A stretch of 64,000 nt of DNA from an uncultured Desulfovibrio sp. (GTDB taxonomy: Bacteria; Desulfobacterota; Desulfovibrionia; Desulfovibrionales; Desulfovibrionaceae): NCBI RefSeq assembly GCF_944324505.1, contig NZ_CALUWO010000003.1, forward strand, positions 62,001-126,000, read 5' to 3'. Position 1 is the first letter of the stretch. Every line of letters starts with the position of its first letter. The notes beneath the pieces are model-generated. The model was given only the letters and a program-made list of their open reading frames with translations. It was not told the DNA's origin and made no database searches. The position numbers and the translations under genes are program-made. Shown here piece by piece: positions 1-9,433 of the stretch.

Positions 1-80
1 GTCCGGTCCGGCGGGGGCTGTCTTGTCGGACGGGAATGAGAACCGGCCCTGTGATCGTGTGACGCTGGCAGCGCGCCGGC

Positions 81-944
81 CTAGCCGGGACGGTGCCGCT
101 GCCGGCGTGCCACCGGGACGCTGCACAGAAAGCAGAAGCAGGACAGCAGGATGATGGTGGCCCCGCTGGCCGTTCCCAGCCATTCCTGAGCGGAGAGCAG
201 CAGGCCGCCCACGCCGGAGCACAGGGACACGGCCTGCGCCCACCAGAACATGCTGCCCGCTGTCCGGGCCAGATTGCGGGCTGTGGCGGCCGGCACGATG
301 AGCAGCGCCGTTACCAGCAGAACCCCCACCGCCCGCACGGCAAACATGACCACCAGAGCCAGCAGGGCCGCAAAGGCATACTGCCAGGCAGCCACGCGCA
401 CGCCATGCGCCCGGGCCATGACCGGATTGAGGGCAATGAAGAGCAGCCGGTTATAGCCCACCCAGGCAAAGACGACCAGCACCCCAAAGAGCAGCAGCAG
501 AAAGCCCAGTTCGGTATTGCTGACAGTGAGAATATCGCCATAGAGGAACTGCTGCATGTTGCGGGCCATGCCGGGCGCCCGGCTGACCACCGCCAGGCCA
601 AAGGCCACCACCGCCGAAAAGACAATGCCTATGGACGTATCGGCCGACAGGGTACTGCCCCGGCGGACGGCCATGATGCCCAGGCCCACCAGTACGCCAA
701 AGGCCGGCATGGTGAACAGGGGATTGAGCGACAGCAGCAGCCCCAGGGCCACGCCGGCAAAGGCCGAGTGGCCGATGGCATCGGAAAAGAAGGCCATGCG
801 AAAACTGATGACGCTGACCCCCAGGGCGGCGGTCATGGGGGCCAGCAGAAGAATGGCCAGCAGGGCCTGCTGCATGAAGGAGAGTTGCAGGCAGTCCAGG
901 GGAATATGGCCCAGCAGGCTGTAGAGAGGGGCAAGATCAGGCAT
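81..944 (-). CDS. znuB: Zinc ABC transporter permease (ZnuB-like)
   Basis: Integral-membrane channel subunit of an ABC-3 family Zn2+ (possibly Mn2+) importer, working with the ATPase and binding protein encoded just upstream on the same strand. The 287-residue protein is almost wholly hydrophobic with about eight membrane spans. It carries the family signature SDAIGHSAFAG near residues 54-64, on the loop expected to contact the ATPase. The ATG at 944 gives a normal family length. A longer frame back to 992 only adds a proline-rich tail with no family similarity. It overlaps the end of znuC by 8 nt, implying translational coupling. Zn versus Mn specificity cannot be settled from the permease alone. 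Confidence 0.88.
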   Translation of the reverse strand: MPDLAPLYSLLGHIPLDCLQLSFMQQALLAILLLAPMTAALGVSVISFRMAFFSDAIGHSAFAGVALGLLLSLNPLFTMPAFGVLVGLGIMAVRRGSTLSADTSIGIVFSAVVAFGLAVVSRAPGMARNMQQFLYGDILTVSNTELGFLLLLFGVLVVFAWVGYNRLLFIALNPVMARAHGVRVAAWQYAFAALLALVVMFAVRAVGVLLVTALLIVPAATARNLARTAGSMFWWAQAVSLCSGVGGLLLSAQEWLGTASGATIILLSCFCFLCSVPVARRQRHRPG

Positions 945-1791
945 GGTCACGGCGTTCCTTGGGCGAAACGGGGCAGTCCCCCAGGGTGGCATGGCAGTGC
1001 GCGCCGCACTGGGCGCAGGTTTCGTCGGGTTCCTCGCACTGGTCGGGGTAGAGGTGGATGGGGATGCCGAAAAGCTGGCGCAGGGTCTGGCGATTCATGG
1101 CAACATGGGGCGGCCCCTGGCGCAGCAGGGTCTTGTGCAGGCAGAGCACATGCGTGGCATAGTGCGCCGTCAGGGAAAGATTGTGACTGACCATGATCTG
1201 GGTAAAGCCCTGGTAAAGGCGGGCGGCATCCAGCACCTTCCAGAACAGGCGTTCGCCCGTGGCATCCACGCCGGCGGCGGGTTCGTCCAGAATAAGCAGT
1301 TCCGGCTGGCGGGCCAGGGCCATGGCCAGCAGCACACGGCGCAGCTCGCCGCCGGAAAGATCGCCCATGCGGCGGTTTTCCAGATGGTCAGCGGCCACCA
1401 GCGTCAGAAACCGGCGTGAGGCGGCGCGCACGGCGGAGGAAATTCCCAGCCACAGGGGCCGGCGCTGCTGACCAAGGGCCATGAAGCCGGCCACGGTCAG
1501 CGGCAGGCCCGCATCCAGCTGCACATGCTGGGGAACATAGGCCATGCGGGGCGGACGGCCGAAGGCCGGAAAGCTGATGTGCCCGCTGAAGGGCATTTCG
1601 CCAATGAGGCAGAGCAGAAGAGTGCTCTTGCCGGCGCCATTGGGGCCGATGAGCACCGTGCTGCCGTGCAGGGGCAGGTCCGCCGTGATGTCGTGCAGGA
1701 TGGTCAGATTGCCCCGCCGCACGCCGACGGACGAAAAGCGGACAGCCACCTGGGCATCAGTGGTCAAGGGACGCCTCGAGCTGTTGTACAT
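937..1791 (-). CDS. znuC: Zinc ABC transporter ATP-binding protein with Cys/His-rich tail (ZnuC-like)
   Basis: Cytoplasmic ATPase of the znuABC importer. Visible motifs are Walker A GPNGAGKST (about residues 50-58), signature LSGGE, and Walker B LLILDEPAAGVD. The last ~35 residues hold an unusual Cys/His cluster (CEEPDETCAQCGAHCH, then one more Cys), which looks like a metal-binding appendix. It overlaps znuA by 35 nt at its start and znuB by 8 nt at its end. The ATG at 1791 lies inside the znuA 3' end and has no clear ribosome site, so the true start may be slightly internal. Function as ATPase is certain; metal specificity comes from the neighbours. Confidence 0.87.
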   Translation of the reverse strand: MYNSSRRPLTTDAQVAVRFSSVGVRRGNLTILHDITADLPLHGSTVLIGPNGAGKSTLLLCLIGEMPFSGHISFPAFGRPPRMAYVPQHVQLDAGLPLTVAGFMALGQQRRPLWLGISSAVRAASRRFLTLVAADHLENRRMGDLSGGELRRVLLAMALARQPELLILDEPAAGVDATGERLFWKVLDAARLYQGFTQIMVSHNLSLTAHYATHVLCLHKTLLRQGPPHVAMNRQTLRQLFGIPIHLYPDQCEEPDETCAQCGAHCHATLGDCPVSPKERRDHA

Positions 1792-2689
1792 TGTGCTGCA
1801 TGACCCGCAGGAAATGGTCGGCGGGTACGTCTTCCGGTCCAGAAGCCAGGGTGTCCAGCATGAGCAGCGGCACGCCCGTTTCCCCGGACAGGGTCTGCAT
1901 GGCCCGCGGCGAAAACTGGGGTTCGCCCAGCAGCAGCACGGGCTTCTGGCTGCGGATGGTCTTCAGCAGCGACAGCAGACGGCTGGCGGACGGTGGTTCG
2001 TCATCCGCAGTCTGCACCACGGCAGCAATGCGCAGGCCCGCGTCCAGGGCCAGATAGGCCAGGGAATCGTGCTGGAGCACCACTGCCCGCTGGCCGTTGC
2101 TCGCGGCAGACAGCGCCTCCAGGCGGTGGTGCAGGGCCAGGAGAGCCTGTTGCAGCTGTGCGGCATTGGCCGCATAGAGCCGGGCATGCGCCGGATCGCG
2201 GCGGGCCAGTGCATCGGCAATACCCGCGGCCAGCTGTGCGGCCAGACGCGGACTGGCAAAGATATGCGGATTGACGGCATCCGCCGGATGGTGGTGCCCG
2301 TCAGGCGCCGCCGTCGCATGGGGCAGGCGGTCGGCATAGTCGCGCAGGGGCACGGCCAGCAGCGCTCCCCCGTCCAGCACGTCTTCCCGGCGGTGTTCCA
2401 GCGTCTGCCGCAGGGCCGCTTCCATGCCAAGGCCGTTGGCAATGATGCACTGGGCCTTTTCCAGCTTGAGCATGTCGGCCGGTGTGGGGGCATAATCATG
2501 CGGGCATCCCGTGCCGGCGGGGATGACCAGACTGACCTGCACGTCAGGCACCTGATGGGTGACGGCCCGGGCAAGCAGCCAGAGCGGATAGGTGGTGGCG
2601 GCCACGGAAAGGGAGGCAGCCCCTGCCCGGACAGGCAGAAGCAGCAGGAGCAGCAGAAGCAGAACGATACGGAAACGGGCGGGACGCAT
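1757..2689 (-). CDS. znuA: Zinc ABC transporter periplasmic binding protein (ZnuA-like)
   Basis: Periplasmic solute-binding protein of cluster A-I that captures Zn2+ for ZnuBC. It has a signal peptide with a run of leucines ending in VRAGAA. Metal-site motifs are PHDYAPTPAD near residue 60 and NPHIFASPR in mid-protein. A short His-rich loop (DGHHHPADAVNPH) is typical of zinc rather than manganese members. The ATG at 2689 is chosen over 2725 because AAGGAGG lies 6 nt upstream of it. The protein is 310 residues, normal for the family. It is the first gene of znuA-znuC-znuB, with a sigma70-like promoter just upstream. No Zur operator was recognised. Confidence 0.88.
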   Translation of the reverse strand: MRPARFRIVLLLLLLLLLPVRAGAASLSVAATTYPLWLLARAVTHQVPDVQVSLVIPAGTGCPHDYAPTPADMLKLEKAQCIIANGLGMEAALRQTLEHRREDVLDGGALLAVPLRDYADRLPHATAAPDGHHHPADAVNPHIFASPRLAAQLAAGIADALARRDPAHARLYAANAAQLQQALLALHHRLEALSAASNGQRAVVLQHDSLAYLALDAGLRIAAVVQTADDEPPSASRLLSLLKTIRSQKPVLLLGEPQFSPRAMQTLSGETGVPLLMLDTLASGPEDVPADHFLRVMQHNVQQLEASLDH

Positions 2690-2727
2690 GCGATGCCTCC
2701 TTGCGGTGCGCAAAAGGGAAGCCATTA

Positions 2728-2756
2728 CTCTTAGAAGCGGGAAGGGCGGGTGTCAA
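2728..2756 (-). promoter_or_regulatory. Predicted sigma70-like promoter of znuACB
   Basis: On the minus strand a perfect -35 TTGACA is followed after exactly 17 nt by TAAGAG as -10. Transcription would start near 2721, about 30 nt before the znuA ATG, leaving room for the AAGGAGG ribosome site. Read by eye. Confidence 0.5.
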
Positions 2757-2773
2757 GCCGGCTTCTCCGGGAC

Positions 2774-2802
2774 TTGGCAGGATGACGGGGCGGGACTATG
2801 CT
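2774..2802 (+). promoter_or_regulatory. Predicted sigma70-like promoter of mobA, apparently leaderless
   Basis: TTGGCA (2774-2779), a 17-nt spacer, and TATGCT (2797-2802). The expected start of transcription (2808-2810) coincides with the mobA ATG at 2809, so the message would begin at its start codon. This agrees with the absence of a clear ribosome site upstream of that ATG. Confidence 0.5.
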
Positions 2803-2808
2803 GGCGGC

Positions 2809-3555
2809 ATGAGCATACGTGCCGACATCGTTCCTTCCCGCCGTTTTGCGGGCGTGGTGCTGGCCGGCGGGCGTTCCCTGCGCATGGGGCGGGACAAGGC
2901 CCTGCTGCCGCTGATCTGTTCCGGCAGGCAGACAAGCCTGCTGGACAATGCCGTCTCCCTGCTGTCGGGCCTTTGTGCCACGGTACTGGTATCCTGTGCG
3001 TCCCGCGCCGGCTATGCCGGCCATGACTGCATCCCCGACCTGGTGCTGCCCCGGCAGGATCACCAGGGACCGCGGCCGCCGCACCTCGGGGAGGGGGACA
3101 CGTCGCCGGGGCCGCTGCTGGGCCTGGTATCGTCCCTGCACTACGCCCGGGCGCGGGGATGGGAAGGCATACTGACCCTGCCCTGTGACATGCCCCTCAT
3201 GCGCCCGGCATTGCTGGCCGGTCTCTTGAAGGCTGCCCGCGAACATGTCCAGGCGCAGGTGCTGTTTTACCGCACTGCCGGCGGCTGGGAAGAACCGCTG
3301 GTGGGCATCTACCGGTGTACGGCCCTGCCCGGTCTTCAGGCCGCCCTGTGCTGCGGCAACCGCCGGGTGCGTGCGGCCCTGCCGGCTGCGCAACGCTGCT
3401 GTCTGCCCCTGGCAGAAGCCGACCATGCCTGCTTTGCCGGCTGCAATACCCCGGAGCAGGCGGTGGCACTGGGCGTGCCCCGTTCAGCCGTGGAACAGGG
3501 GCGGACGGGAGCGCATGCCGTCGGAGCGGACGGGGGGGTCAGTCCTTCAGAATGA
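2809..3555 (+). CDS. mobA: Molybdenum cofactor guanylyltransferase (MobA)
   Basis: Cytoplasmic enzyme that transfers GMP from GTP to molybdopterin, giving the guanine-dinucleotide cofactor used by formate dehydrogenases and other DMSO-reductase family enzymes. The nucleotidyltransferase signature VLAGGRSLRMGRDKALL sits near residue 15, and the Mg2+-binding aspartate is in LPCDMPLMRP. It is 248 residues from the ATG at 2809, which starts the MSIRAD sequence. Upstream in-frame ATGs at 2701 and 2782 have no better ribosome site and would add non-conserved residues. The last 17 nt overlap the convergent gene at 3539. The C-terminal half is less conserved, so an MobA-like protein acting on CTP is a minor alternative. 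Confidence 0.85.
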   Translation: MSIRADIVPSRRFAGVVLAGGRSLRMGRDKALLPLICSGRQTSLLDNAVSLLSGLCATVLVSCASRAGYAGHDCIPDLVLPRQDHQGPRPPHLGEGDTSPGPLLGLVSSLHYARARGWEGILTLPCDMPLMRPALLAGLLKAAREHVQAQVLFYRTAGGWEEPLVGIYRCTALPGLQAALCCGNRRVRAALPAAQRCCLPLAEADHACFAGCNTPEQAVALGVPRSAVEQGRTGAHAVGADGGVSPSE

Positions 3556-3994
3556 GGGCATTGGCCTCGCAGGAGGGGTCGCTGGCCAGCAGGTTCTGCT
3601 CGCGGAGATAGCGCCGCCCCTGGGCGGCAAAGTCCTCGTGGCGGGCATGGCGGTCAATGCCCGGGCAGAAATCCTGCGCCAGTTCCCAGCTGAGGGGGTC
3701 TTCCAGATTGCCGCGAAAGAAGGGCCAGGCCCGGCAGATGGCGGGTTTGCCCTCATGCACGGCACAGCCTTTGCCATCGCGGAAGAAGATGCAGCGGCCG
3801 TCATCGCCGCAGCGCACCTGCCATTTGCCGCCCATGCGTTCGCAGTAGCGATCCAGCACGGTCTGCGGGGTCAGCCCCATGTGGACGGAAAGGCGCTGGA
3901 GGTCCTTGGGGCTGACAATGATGCCCCCTCTGCCGGTGCAGCAGTGGCCGCACATACGGCACGCAAAAACAGTAAGTTGGGATTCGTTGGTCAT
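3539..3994 (-). CDS. YkgJ-family cysteine cluster protein
   Basis: Small soluble protein (151 residues) of the YkgJ/CxxCxxCC family, thought to bind a Zn or Fe-S cluster; no reaction is established for most members. The cysteine cluster CRMCGHCC lies at residues 12-19, and further Cys fall in RCGDDGRC, GKGCAVHEGKPAICRAWPF and DFCPG. The ATG at 3994 places this cluster at the expected distance from the start. Its start lies 2 nt after the end of the upstream CoA-binding gene, so the two are probably co-transcribed. It converges on mobA with a 17-nt overlap. Confidence 0.8.
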   Translation of the reverse strand: MTNESQLTVFACRMCGHCCTGRGGIIVSPKDLQRLSVHMGLTPQTVLDRYCERMGGKWQVRCGDDGRCIFFRDGKGCAVHEGKPAICRAWPFFRGNLEDPLSWELAQDFCPGIDRHARHEDFAAQGRRYLREQNLLASDPSCEANALILKD

Positions 3995-3995
3995 A

Positions 3996-4436
3996 TCAAA
4001 GCAGGGGCTGCAGGGGGCTGTTGATGAGCTGGTGCTCCACCATGATGCAGGCATCCTCCACCACAAGAATGCCTTCCGGTTCCAGCAGACGGCGGGCGGC
4101 CTCGTTGCGGATGCCTTCCTGCATCCAGAAGCAGCGGGGGCGCCACGGCAGGGCCAGGGTTTCCCGCGCATGCTCCAGGCAGGCTTCCGATGCGCGGAAA
4201 AGATTGATGATATCCACAGGGCCGGGCAGATCGGCCAGCGTCCTGAAGGTGGGCAGCCCCCAGACCTGGCGCCGAACGGGATGCACGGGCAGCACGGTGA
4301 AGCCGTGGGCCAGCAGATAGCGGCCGATGCGGTCCACAGGCTGGCCGGCCTTGTCCTTGGCGCCCACGATGGCAATGCGCCGCGCATCGCGCAGCAGGGT
4401 GCGGGCGGTTCTTTCCCTGAAGGGGGTGTCTGTCAT
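3996..4436 (-). CDS. CoA-binding domain protein (YccU-like)
   Basis: Single-domain Rossmann-fold CoA-binding protein (146 residues), about the usual family length. The start RTLLRDARRIAIVGAKDKAG carries the nucleotide-binding glycine region. VLPVHPVRRQVWG and CFWMQEGIRNEAA match the blocks of the succinyl-CoA-synthetase-like family. The ATG at 4436 has GGAG 9 nt upstream; longer starts to 4589 add an Ala/Pro-rich, non-conserved leader. Its stop lies 2 nt before the YkgJ-family gene. The cellular role of stand-alone CoA-binding proteins is not established. Confidence 0.78.
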   Translation of the reverse strand: MTDTPFRERTARTLLRDARRIAIVGAKDKAGQPVDRIGRYLLAHGFTVLPVHPVRRQVWGLPTFRTLADLPGPVDIINLFRASEACLEHARETLALPWRPRCFWMQEGIRNEAARRLLEPEGILVVEDACIMVEHQLINSPLQPLL

Positions 4437-4585
4437 GCGGTGTTCTCCAGCCATGGCGCCTCCGGTACGGGACCGGGAGCGGCGTGCAAAGATTTCGTAT
4501 ACCGTCTTGCCGCGTGTGCCGCAAGCCATGCAGGCCGCCGGCGCAGGACCGGGGGCCGGTGCGGCAGGGGCTGGCCGGTGCGGCA

Positions 4586-6613
4586 TCAATGCTGCGTTGC
4601 CTGTGGCGCGGGGCTGTGCTGATCTTCCTGCTCTGGCAGGCTGCCGGTGAGCAGGGGGGGCAGGCCCAGCAGCTTGTCCGTCTTGCCGAAGAAATAGAGC
4701 AGGTCCCCGGCCTGCATGACAAAATCCGGGCCGGGCGAGGCTATGATGCCGTCCTTGCGCAGGGCGGCCACCAGCGTCACGCCATAGCGCTTGCGCAGGG
4801 CGCTTTCCTGCAGGCTCTTGTCGCAGAGGCTGGATGCTGCATCCAGGCGCAGAGCCTGTACCCCCATGTCGGGCAGGCGGTGCACCACCTCGTCCAGATT
4901 GGTGGCTGTGGCCGCCGCCTTGCGGATCATGCGGTAGTTGTCCTGACGCACGCGGGCCGTGAAGGCATCGATGTCCTGCCGGGGGACAAGATACTGGGTC
5001 AGCACCTGATTGAAGACCTCGATGGAAGTTTCGAATTCTTCGGCAATGACGGAATTGGCCCCCAGGCGGCGCAGGGGGGCCACCTCTGTTACAAAGCGGG
5101 TGCGGGCCACAATGTAGATATTGGGGTTCATGCGCCGGGCTTCCAGCGTGATGGCGCGCACGGCCGAAGGATCGGAAATGATGATGGCCATGACGCGCGC
5201 CTTGGCGATGCCCAGATGCTCCAGAATGATGGGCTGGGTGGCATCGCCGTGCATGATGGGTTCCTTGCCCCGGTAACGGTTGACGGTTTCGGGGTTCATT
5301 TCAAGAATATTGTAGGGAATGCCGGAATCCTTGGCCACGCGGGCCAGGTGCTTGCCGCTGATGCCAAAGCCCACAATGATGAGATGGTCCTGCAAGGGAC
5401 AGGACTCTGCCTGCTTGCGGGCATCGTCCTCGCCGGGGATGCGGTGCTGCCAGCGGGTCAGAAAATCAGCCACGCGCGGCGCCACGGCAATGAGCGAGGG
5501 GGTGGCCATCATGGTCAGGATGCTGACAGCCAGAAAGCCCTGGTAGGCATTCTTGGTGAACAGCCCGGCAGAAACGGCCAGAGCAGCCAGAACAAAGGAA
5601 AATTCGCCTACCTGGGCCAGGGAAAGACCGGATTCGATGGCCGTGCGCAGGGGAAAGCGCTGGATGAGCACGGCAGGCAGGGTCAATATGGTCTTGATGA
5701 GGATGAAGAGCACCGTATTGATGATGGTGAAGACAAAGTGCTCGCTCAAAAAGGTGATGTCCAGCATCATGCCCACGGACATGAAGAAAAGACACATGAA
5801 AACATCACGATAGGGCAGAATGCCGGCAATAACGCTCATGCTGTACTGGGAACGTGCCAGCATGAGGCCCGCCAGAAAGGCCCCCAGGGAAAGGGAAAGG
5901 CCCAGCTTCTGGGTGAGAAAGGCCATGCCGAAACACAGCCCCAGGGTACTGAGCAGCAGCACTTCGCGGGAGCGGGTGCGTACAACGGCTTCCATGAGGC
6001 GGTTCAGCCCGAAATAGGCCAGACCAAGCACGGCCCCCAGAATCACGACTACCTTGCCCACGGCCAGCAGCATTTCCATGCCGCCCACATGCAGGGTGCC
6101 GGCCAGCAGGGGAATGCAGAGTACCATGGGCGCCACCATGATGTCCTGAAAGACAAGAATGGCCAGTGAAAGGCGCCCCATGGGCGTGCTGGTGATGCCC
6201 TTCTGCTGGAAAATCTGCAAGACGATGGCCGATGAGGACATGGCCACCAGACATCCCCAGATGATGCCCTCGGACCATTCCTTTCCCTGCAGGTACATGA
6301 GGCCGGCAATGATGGCTACGGTACAGCCTATTTGCAGGCTTCCCCCCAGAAAAACCGGTTTTTTCAGACGGTTGAGGGCCTCGCCGGACAGTTCCATACC
6401 AATGGTGAACAGCAGCATGGCCACCCCCAGCTCCGCAAAGGTGCTGATGGATTCCTGATCGGTAATGACGTTGAGCACCGAGGGGCCGCAGAGAAAGCCG
6501 GTAAGCAGAAAGCCCACCGTGGGCGTCAGTTTGACCTTGTTGCAGATGATGCTGACAATGACGGCCAGAAGAAAGAGCAGCACAAGGTCATTGACCTGGG
6601 AAAGTTCTATCAT
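4586..6613 (-). CDS. Monovalent cation:proton antiporter-2 (Kef/YbaL type) with RCK domain
   Basis: Inner-membrane K+/H+ antiporter or K+ efflux system of the CPA2 family (675 residues). Residues 1-395 form the twelve-or-so-span exchanger domain (starting IELSQVNDLVLLF). A TrkA-N/RCK nucleotide-binding domain begins LIIVGFGISGKHLARVAK near residue 425, and a TrkA-C domain ends the protein (VALRKDGIIASPGPDF). The ATG at 6613 has AAGGTGG upstream; the frame extends to 6655 without support. A sigma70-like promoter and a terminator-like hairpin lie in its leader. Substrate (K+ or Na+) and gating ligand are unknown. Confidence 0.87.
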   Translation of the reverse strand: MIELSQVNDLVLLFLLAVIVSIICNKVKLTPTVGFLLTGFLCGPSVLNVITDQESISTFAELGVAMLLFTIGMELSGEALNRLKKPVFLGGSLQIGCTVAIIAGLMYLQGKEWSEGIIWGCLVAMSSSAIVLQIFQQKGITSTPMGRLSLAILVFQDIMVAPMVLCIPLLAGTLHVGGMEMLLAVGKVVVILGAVLGLAYFGLNRLMEAVVRTRSREVLLLSTLGLCFGMAFLTQKLGLSLSLGAFLAGLMLARSQYSMSVIAGILPYRDVFMCLFFMSVGMMLDITFLSEHFVFTIINTVLFILIKTILTLPAVLIQRFPLRTAIESGLSLAQVGEFSFVLAALAVSAGLFTKNAYQGFLAVSILTMMATPSLIAVAPRVADFLTRWQHRIPGEDDARKQAESCPLQDHLIIVGFGISGKHLARVAKDSGIPYNILEMNPETVNRYRGKEPIMHGDATQPIILEHLGIAKARVMAIIISDPSAVRAITLEARRMNPNIYIVARTRFVTEVAPLRRLGANSVIAEEFETSIEVFNQVLTQYLVPRQDIDAFTARVRQDNYRMIRKAAATATNLDEVVHRLPDMGVQALRLDAASSLCDKSLQESALRKRYGVTLVAALRKDGIIASPGPDFVMQAGDLLYFFGKTDKLLGLPPLLTGSLPEQEDQHSPAPQATQH

Positions 6614-6741
6614 GAAGGGTACCACCTTGGCGCCATGACGGCAGAAAGAGCGCAAAATGCCGGCGGGAACGTGCGGACCTTCGGACGGAGTGGCGCGGGG
6701 CCAGGCCCATGGAAGGGCACGCGCGGGGCATACGACATCCC

Positions 6742-6768
6742 AAAGAAAAACAGGCCCCTACCGGCCTG
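6742..6768 (-). terminator. Terminator-like hairpin in the leader of the Kef-type gene
   Basis: On the minus strand a 6-bp perfect GC stem (CAGGCC/GGCCTG, loop of 6) is followed by TTTTTCTTT. It begins within a few nucleotides of the predicted transcription start and about 130 nt before the antiporter ATG, so it would act as an attenuator or 5' stabilising hairpin rather than an ordinary gene-end terminator. Confidence 0.55.
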
Positions 6769-6777
6769 TGTGGCGGA

Positions 6778-6806
6778 AGTATATGTTATCTTGACCGGGG
6801 GTGCAA
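6778..6806 (-). promoter_or_regulatory. Predicted sigma70-like promoter of the Kef-type antiporter gene
   Basis: On the minus strand TTGCAC, then exactly 17 nt, then TATACT. This is one of the best -10/-35 pairs seen in the window. Start of transcription is expected near 6771. Confidence 0.6.
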
Positions 6807-6888
6807 TGAGGGGAAAGGGCCTGCCCGGCCTTCCTTTTGCTTGCCTTGCGGGGGCCATGGTGGGACACTGGAAAAAAAGGAGGTGCCC

Positions 6889-7398
6889 ATGGAATTCTTT
6901 GATGTTCTTGATACCCGGCGCAGCATCCGCAAGTTTACAAGCGAGCCTATCAGTGCCGACGAAATCCGGCGCCTGCTGGATGCGGCCATGCAGGCCCCCA
7001 GTGCCCACAATCTGCAACTCTGGCATTTTGTGGTGGTGCAGGACCGGGCCGTGCTTGACCGCATTGCGGCCGAGCATCCCTATGCCAAGATGGCGGCACA
7101 GGCGCCGCTGGTCATTGCCGTTTGCGGGGACACGTCTGTGGAAAAAACGCCGGGCTTCTGGGTGCAGGATTGTTCGGCTGCCACCCAGAACCTCATGCTG
7201 GCCGCCCGTGCGCTGAATATCGGCAGTGTCTGGTGCGGCTGCCATCCCGTGCCGGAGCGTGTGGCCATTGTTCGCCGTATTCTGCAACTCCCTGACCACA
7301 TCATGCCGCTGAACGTGGTTGTGCTGGGACATACGGAACAGTCCTTCCACAAGGCCGAGCGCTACAAGGAAGACCACGTGCATCACGACCGCTGGTGA
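6889..7398 (+). CDS. Nitroreductase family protein
   Basis: FMN-dependent NAD(P)H oxidoreductase of the nitroreductase superfamily (169 residues). It starts MEFFDVLDTRRSIRKFTSEP, the typical FMN-phosphate-binding block with Arg-Arg-Ser. AMQAPSAHNLQLWHFVVV follows, and GSVWCGCHPVPERV near residue 115 is the second flavin-contact region. The ATG at 6889 has a near-perfect AAGGAGGT 4 nt upstream. Physiological substrate unknown; such proteins reduce nitroaromatics, quinones or flavins. A likely intrinsic terminator follows at 7421. Confidence 0.87.
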   Translation: MEFFDVLDTRRSIRKFTSEPISADEIRRLLDAAMQAPSAHNLQLWHFVVVQDRAVLDRIAAEHPYAKMAAQAPLVIAVCGDTSVEKTPGFWVQDCSAATQNLMLAARALNIGSVWCGCHPVPERVAIVRRILQLPDHIMPLNVVVLGHTEQSFHKAERYKEDHVHHDRW

Positions 7399-7420
7399 GC
7401 GCCCGCAGGCATCCCCATCT

Positions 7421-7450
7421 GGCCCGTCCCCGCATGAGGACGGGCCGTTT
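7421..7450 (+). terminator. Intrinsic terminator after the nitroreductase gene
   Basis: Perfect 9-bp stem GGCCCGTCC/GGACGGGCC with an 8-nt loop, followed by GTTTGCTT. The T tract is imperfect. Confidence 0.6.
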
Positions 7451-7477
7451 GCTTCGGGAAGGGGATGCAACAACATG

Positions 7478-7510
7478 AAAAAGGGCCTCCCTTCAGCCGA
7501 AGGAAGGCCC
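7478..7510 (-). terminator. Intrinsic terminator after gdhA
   Basis: On the minus strand a GC-rich stem of 12 positions with one mismatch (GGGCCT...AGGCCC outer part) is followed by TTTTT. It lies 23 nt beyond the gdhA stop. Confidence 0.65.
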
Positions 7511-7532
7511 CGCAAAACAGGACGGCAGAGGA

Positions 7533-8913
<1,381 letters not shown>

Positions 8914-8943
8914 ACGATAGCGAAGCAGAAAAAATCCGGGGAG

Positions 8944-8993
8944 AGAGTAGCGCAGTTATCCGAGGCTTGCAATGGGAAACATGGCTTGCCATG
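8944..8993 (-). promoter_or_regulatory. Predicted gdhA promoter with upstream dyad
   Basis: Minus strand TTGCAA (8967-8972), 17-nt spacer, TACTCT (8944-8949), giving a 5' leader of about 50 nt. Immediately upstream lies CATGGC-TT-GCCATG (8980-8993), a perfect 6-bp dyad where an activator or repressor could sit. Confidence 0.45.
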
Positions 8994-9433
8994 GTCAATC
9001 ATTTTCGCGGGTTATGGGAGCGTCCCATCCAGAAGCCGGCTGCGCGGCCGGGAAAGTGGCACAGGATATTGTAACAAGTTGTATCCGCAGGAGGCCGTCA
9101 CCCTCAGGGCCTGCCCGGCAGAATCATGTAATGTTTCTGCGGTGTCATTGCGGTGGCAGGCCCGCTGCCGTCACGGCCGCACAGGATGGAGCGCCTGCGG
9201 AAAGCGTGGGGATGGAAAGGATTGGGATGGACAATCGCCTCAATATATGGGAAAGCTCATGAAACGATACCCGTAAAGTGCAGTGCCGGAAGCAGCGCCG
9301 CACGGGTCGGGCAGCGTTCCTGATGTCGAAAACCGTCCGCGGCTCTGCCGCCATCCTTCCGCTACCACCGCTGCCGTGAGCATGCTGGTGGTCATACCTG
9401 CGGCAGACGCTTCGTCTGCCTTTCCGGTGAGTT
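8994..9433. other. Intergenic region before the lic cluster
   Basis: About 440 nt without a credible gene, between the gdhA promoter region and the LicCA gene; short open frames here have no family resemblance. It should hold the lic-cluster promoter: a weak candidate is TTGGGA (9222-9227), 16 nt, TATATG (9244-9249). An 8-bp perfect hairpin at 9402-9420 (GGCAGACG/CGTCTGCC, 3-nt loop) ends 13 nt before the start codon. No tandem repeats of the kind that phase-vary lic1 in Haemophilus are seen. Confidence 0.4.

Noticed and set aside
1..80. Possible gene fragment at the left edge
   Set aside because: Only 80 bases beyond the znuB stop; no frame with recognisable sequence.
93..1190. 365-residue plus-strand frame opposite znuB/znuC
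   Set aside because: Shadow of the ABC transporter genes; Gln/His/Gly-rich with no motif.
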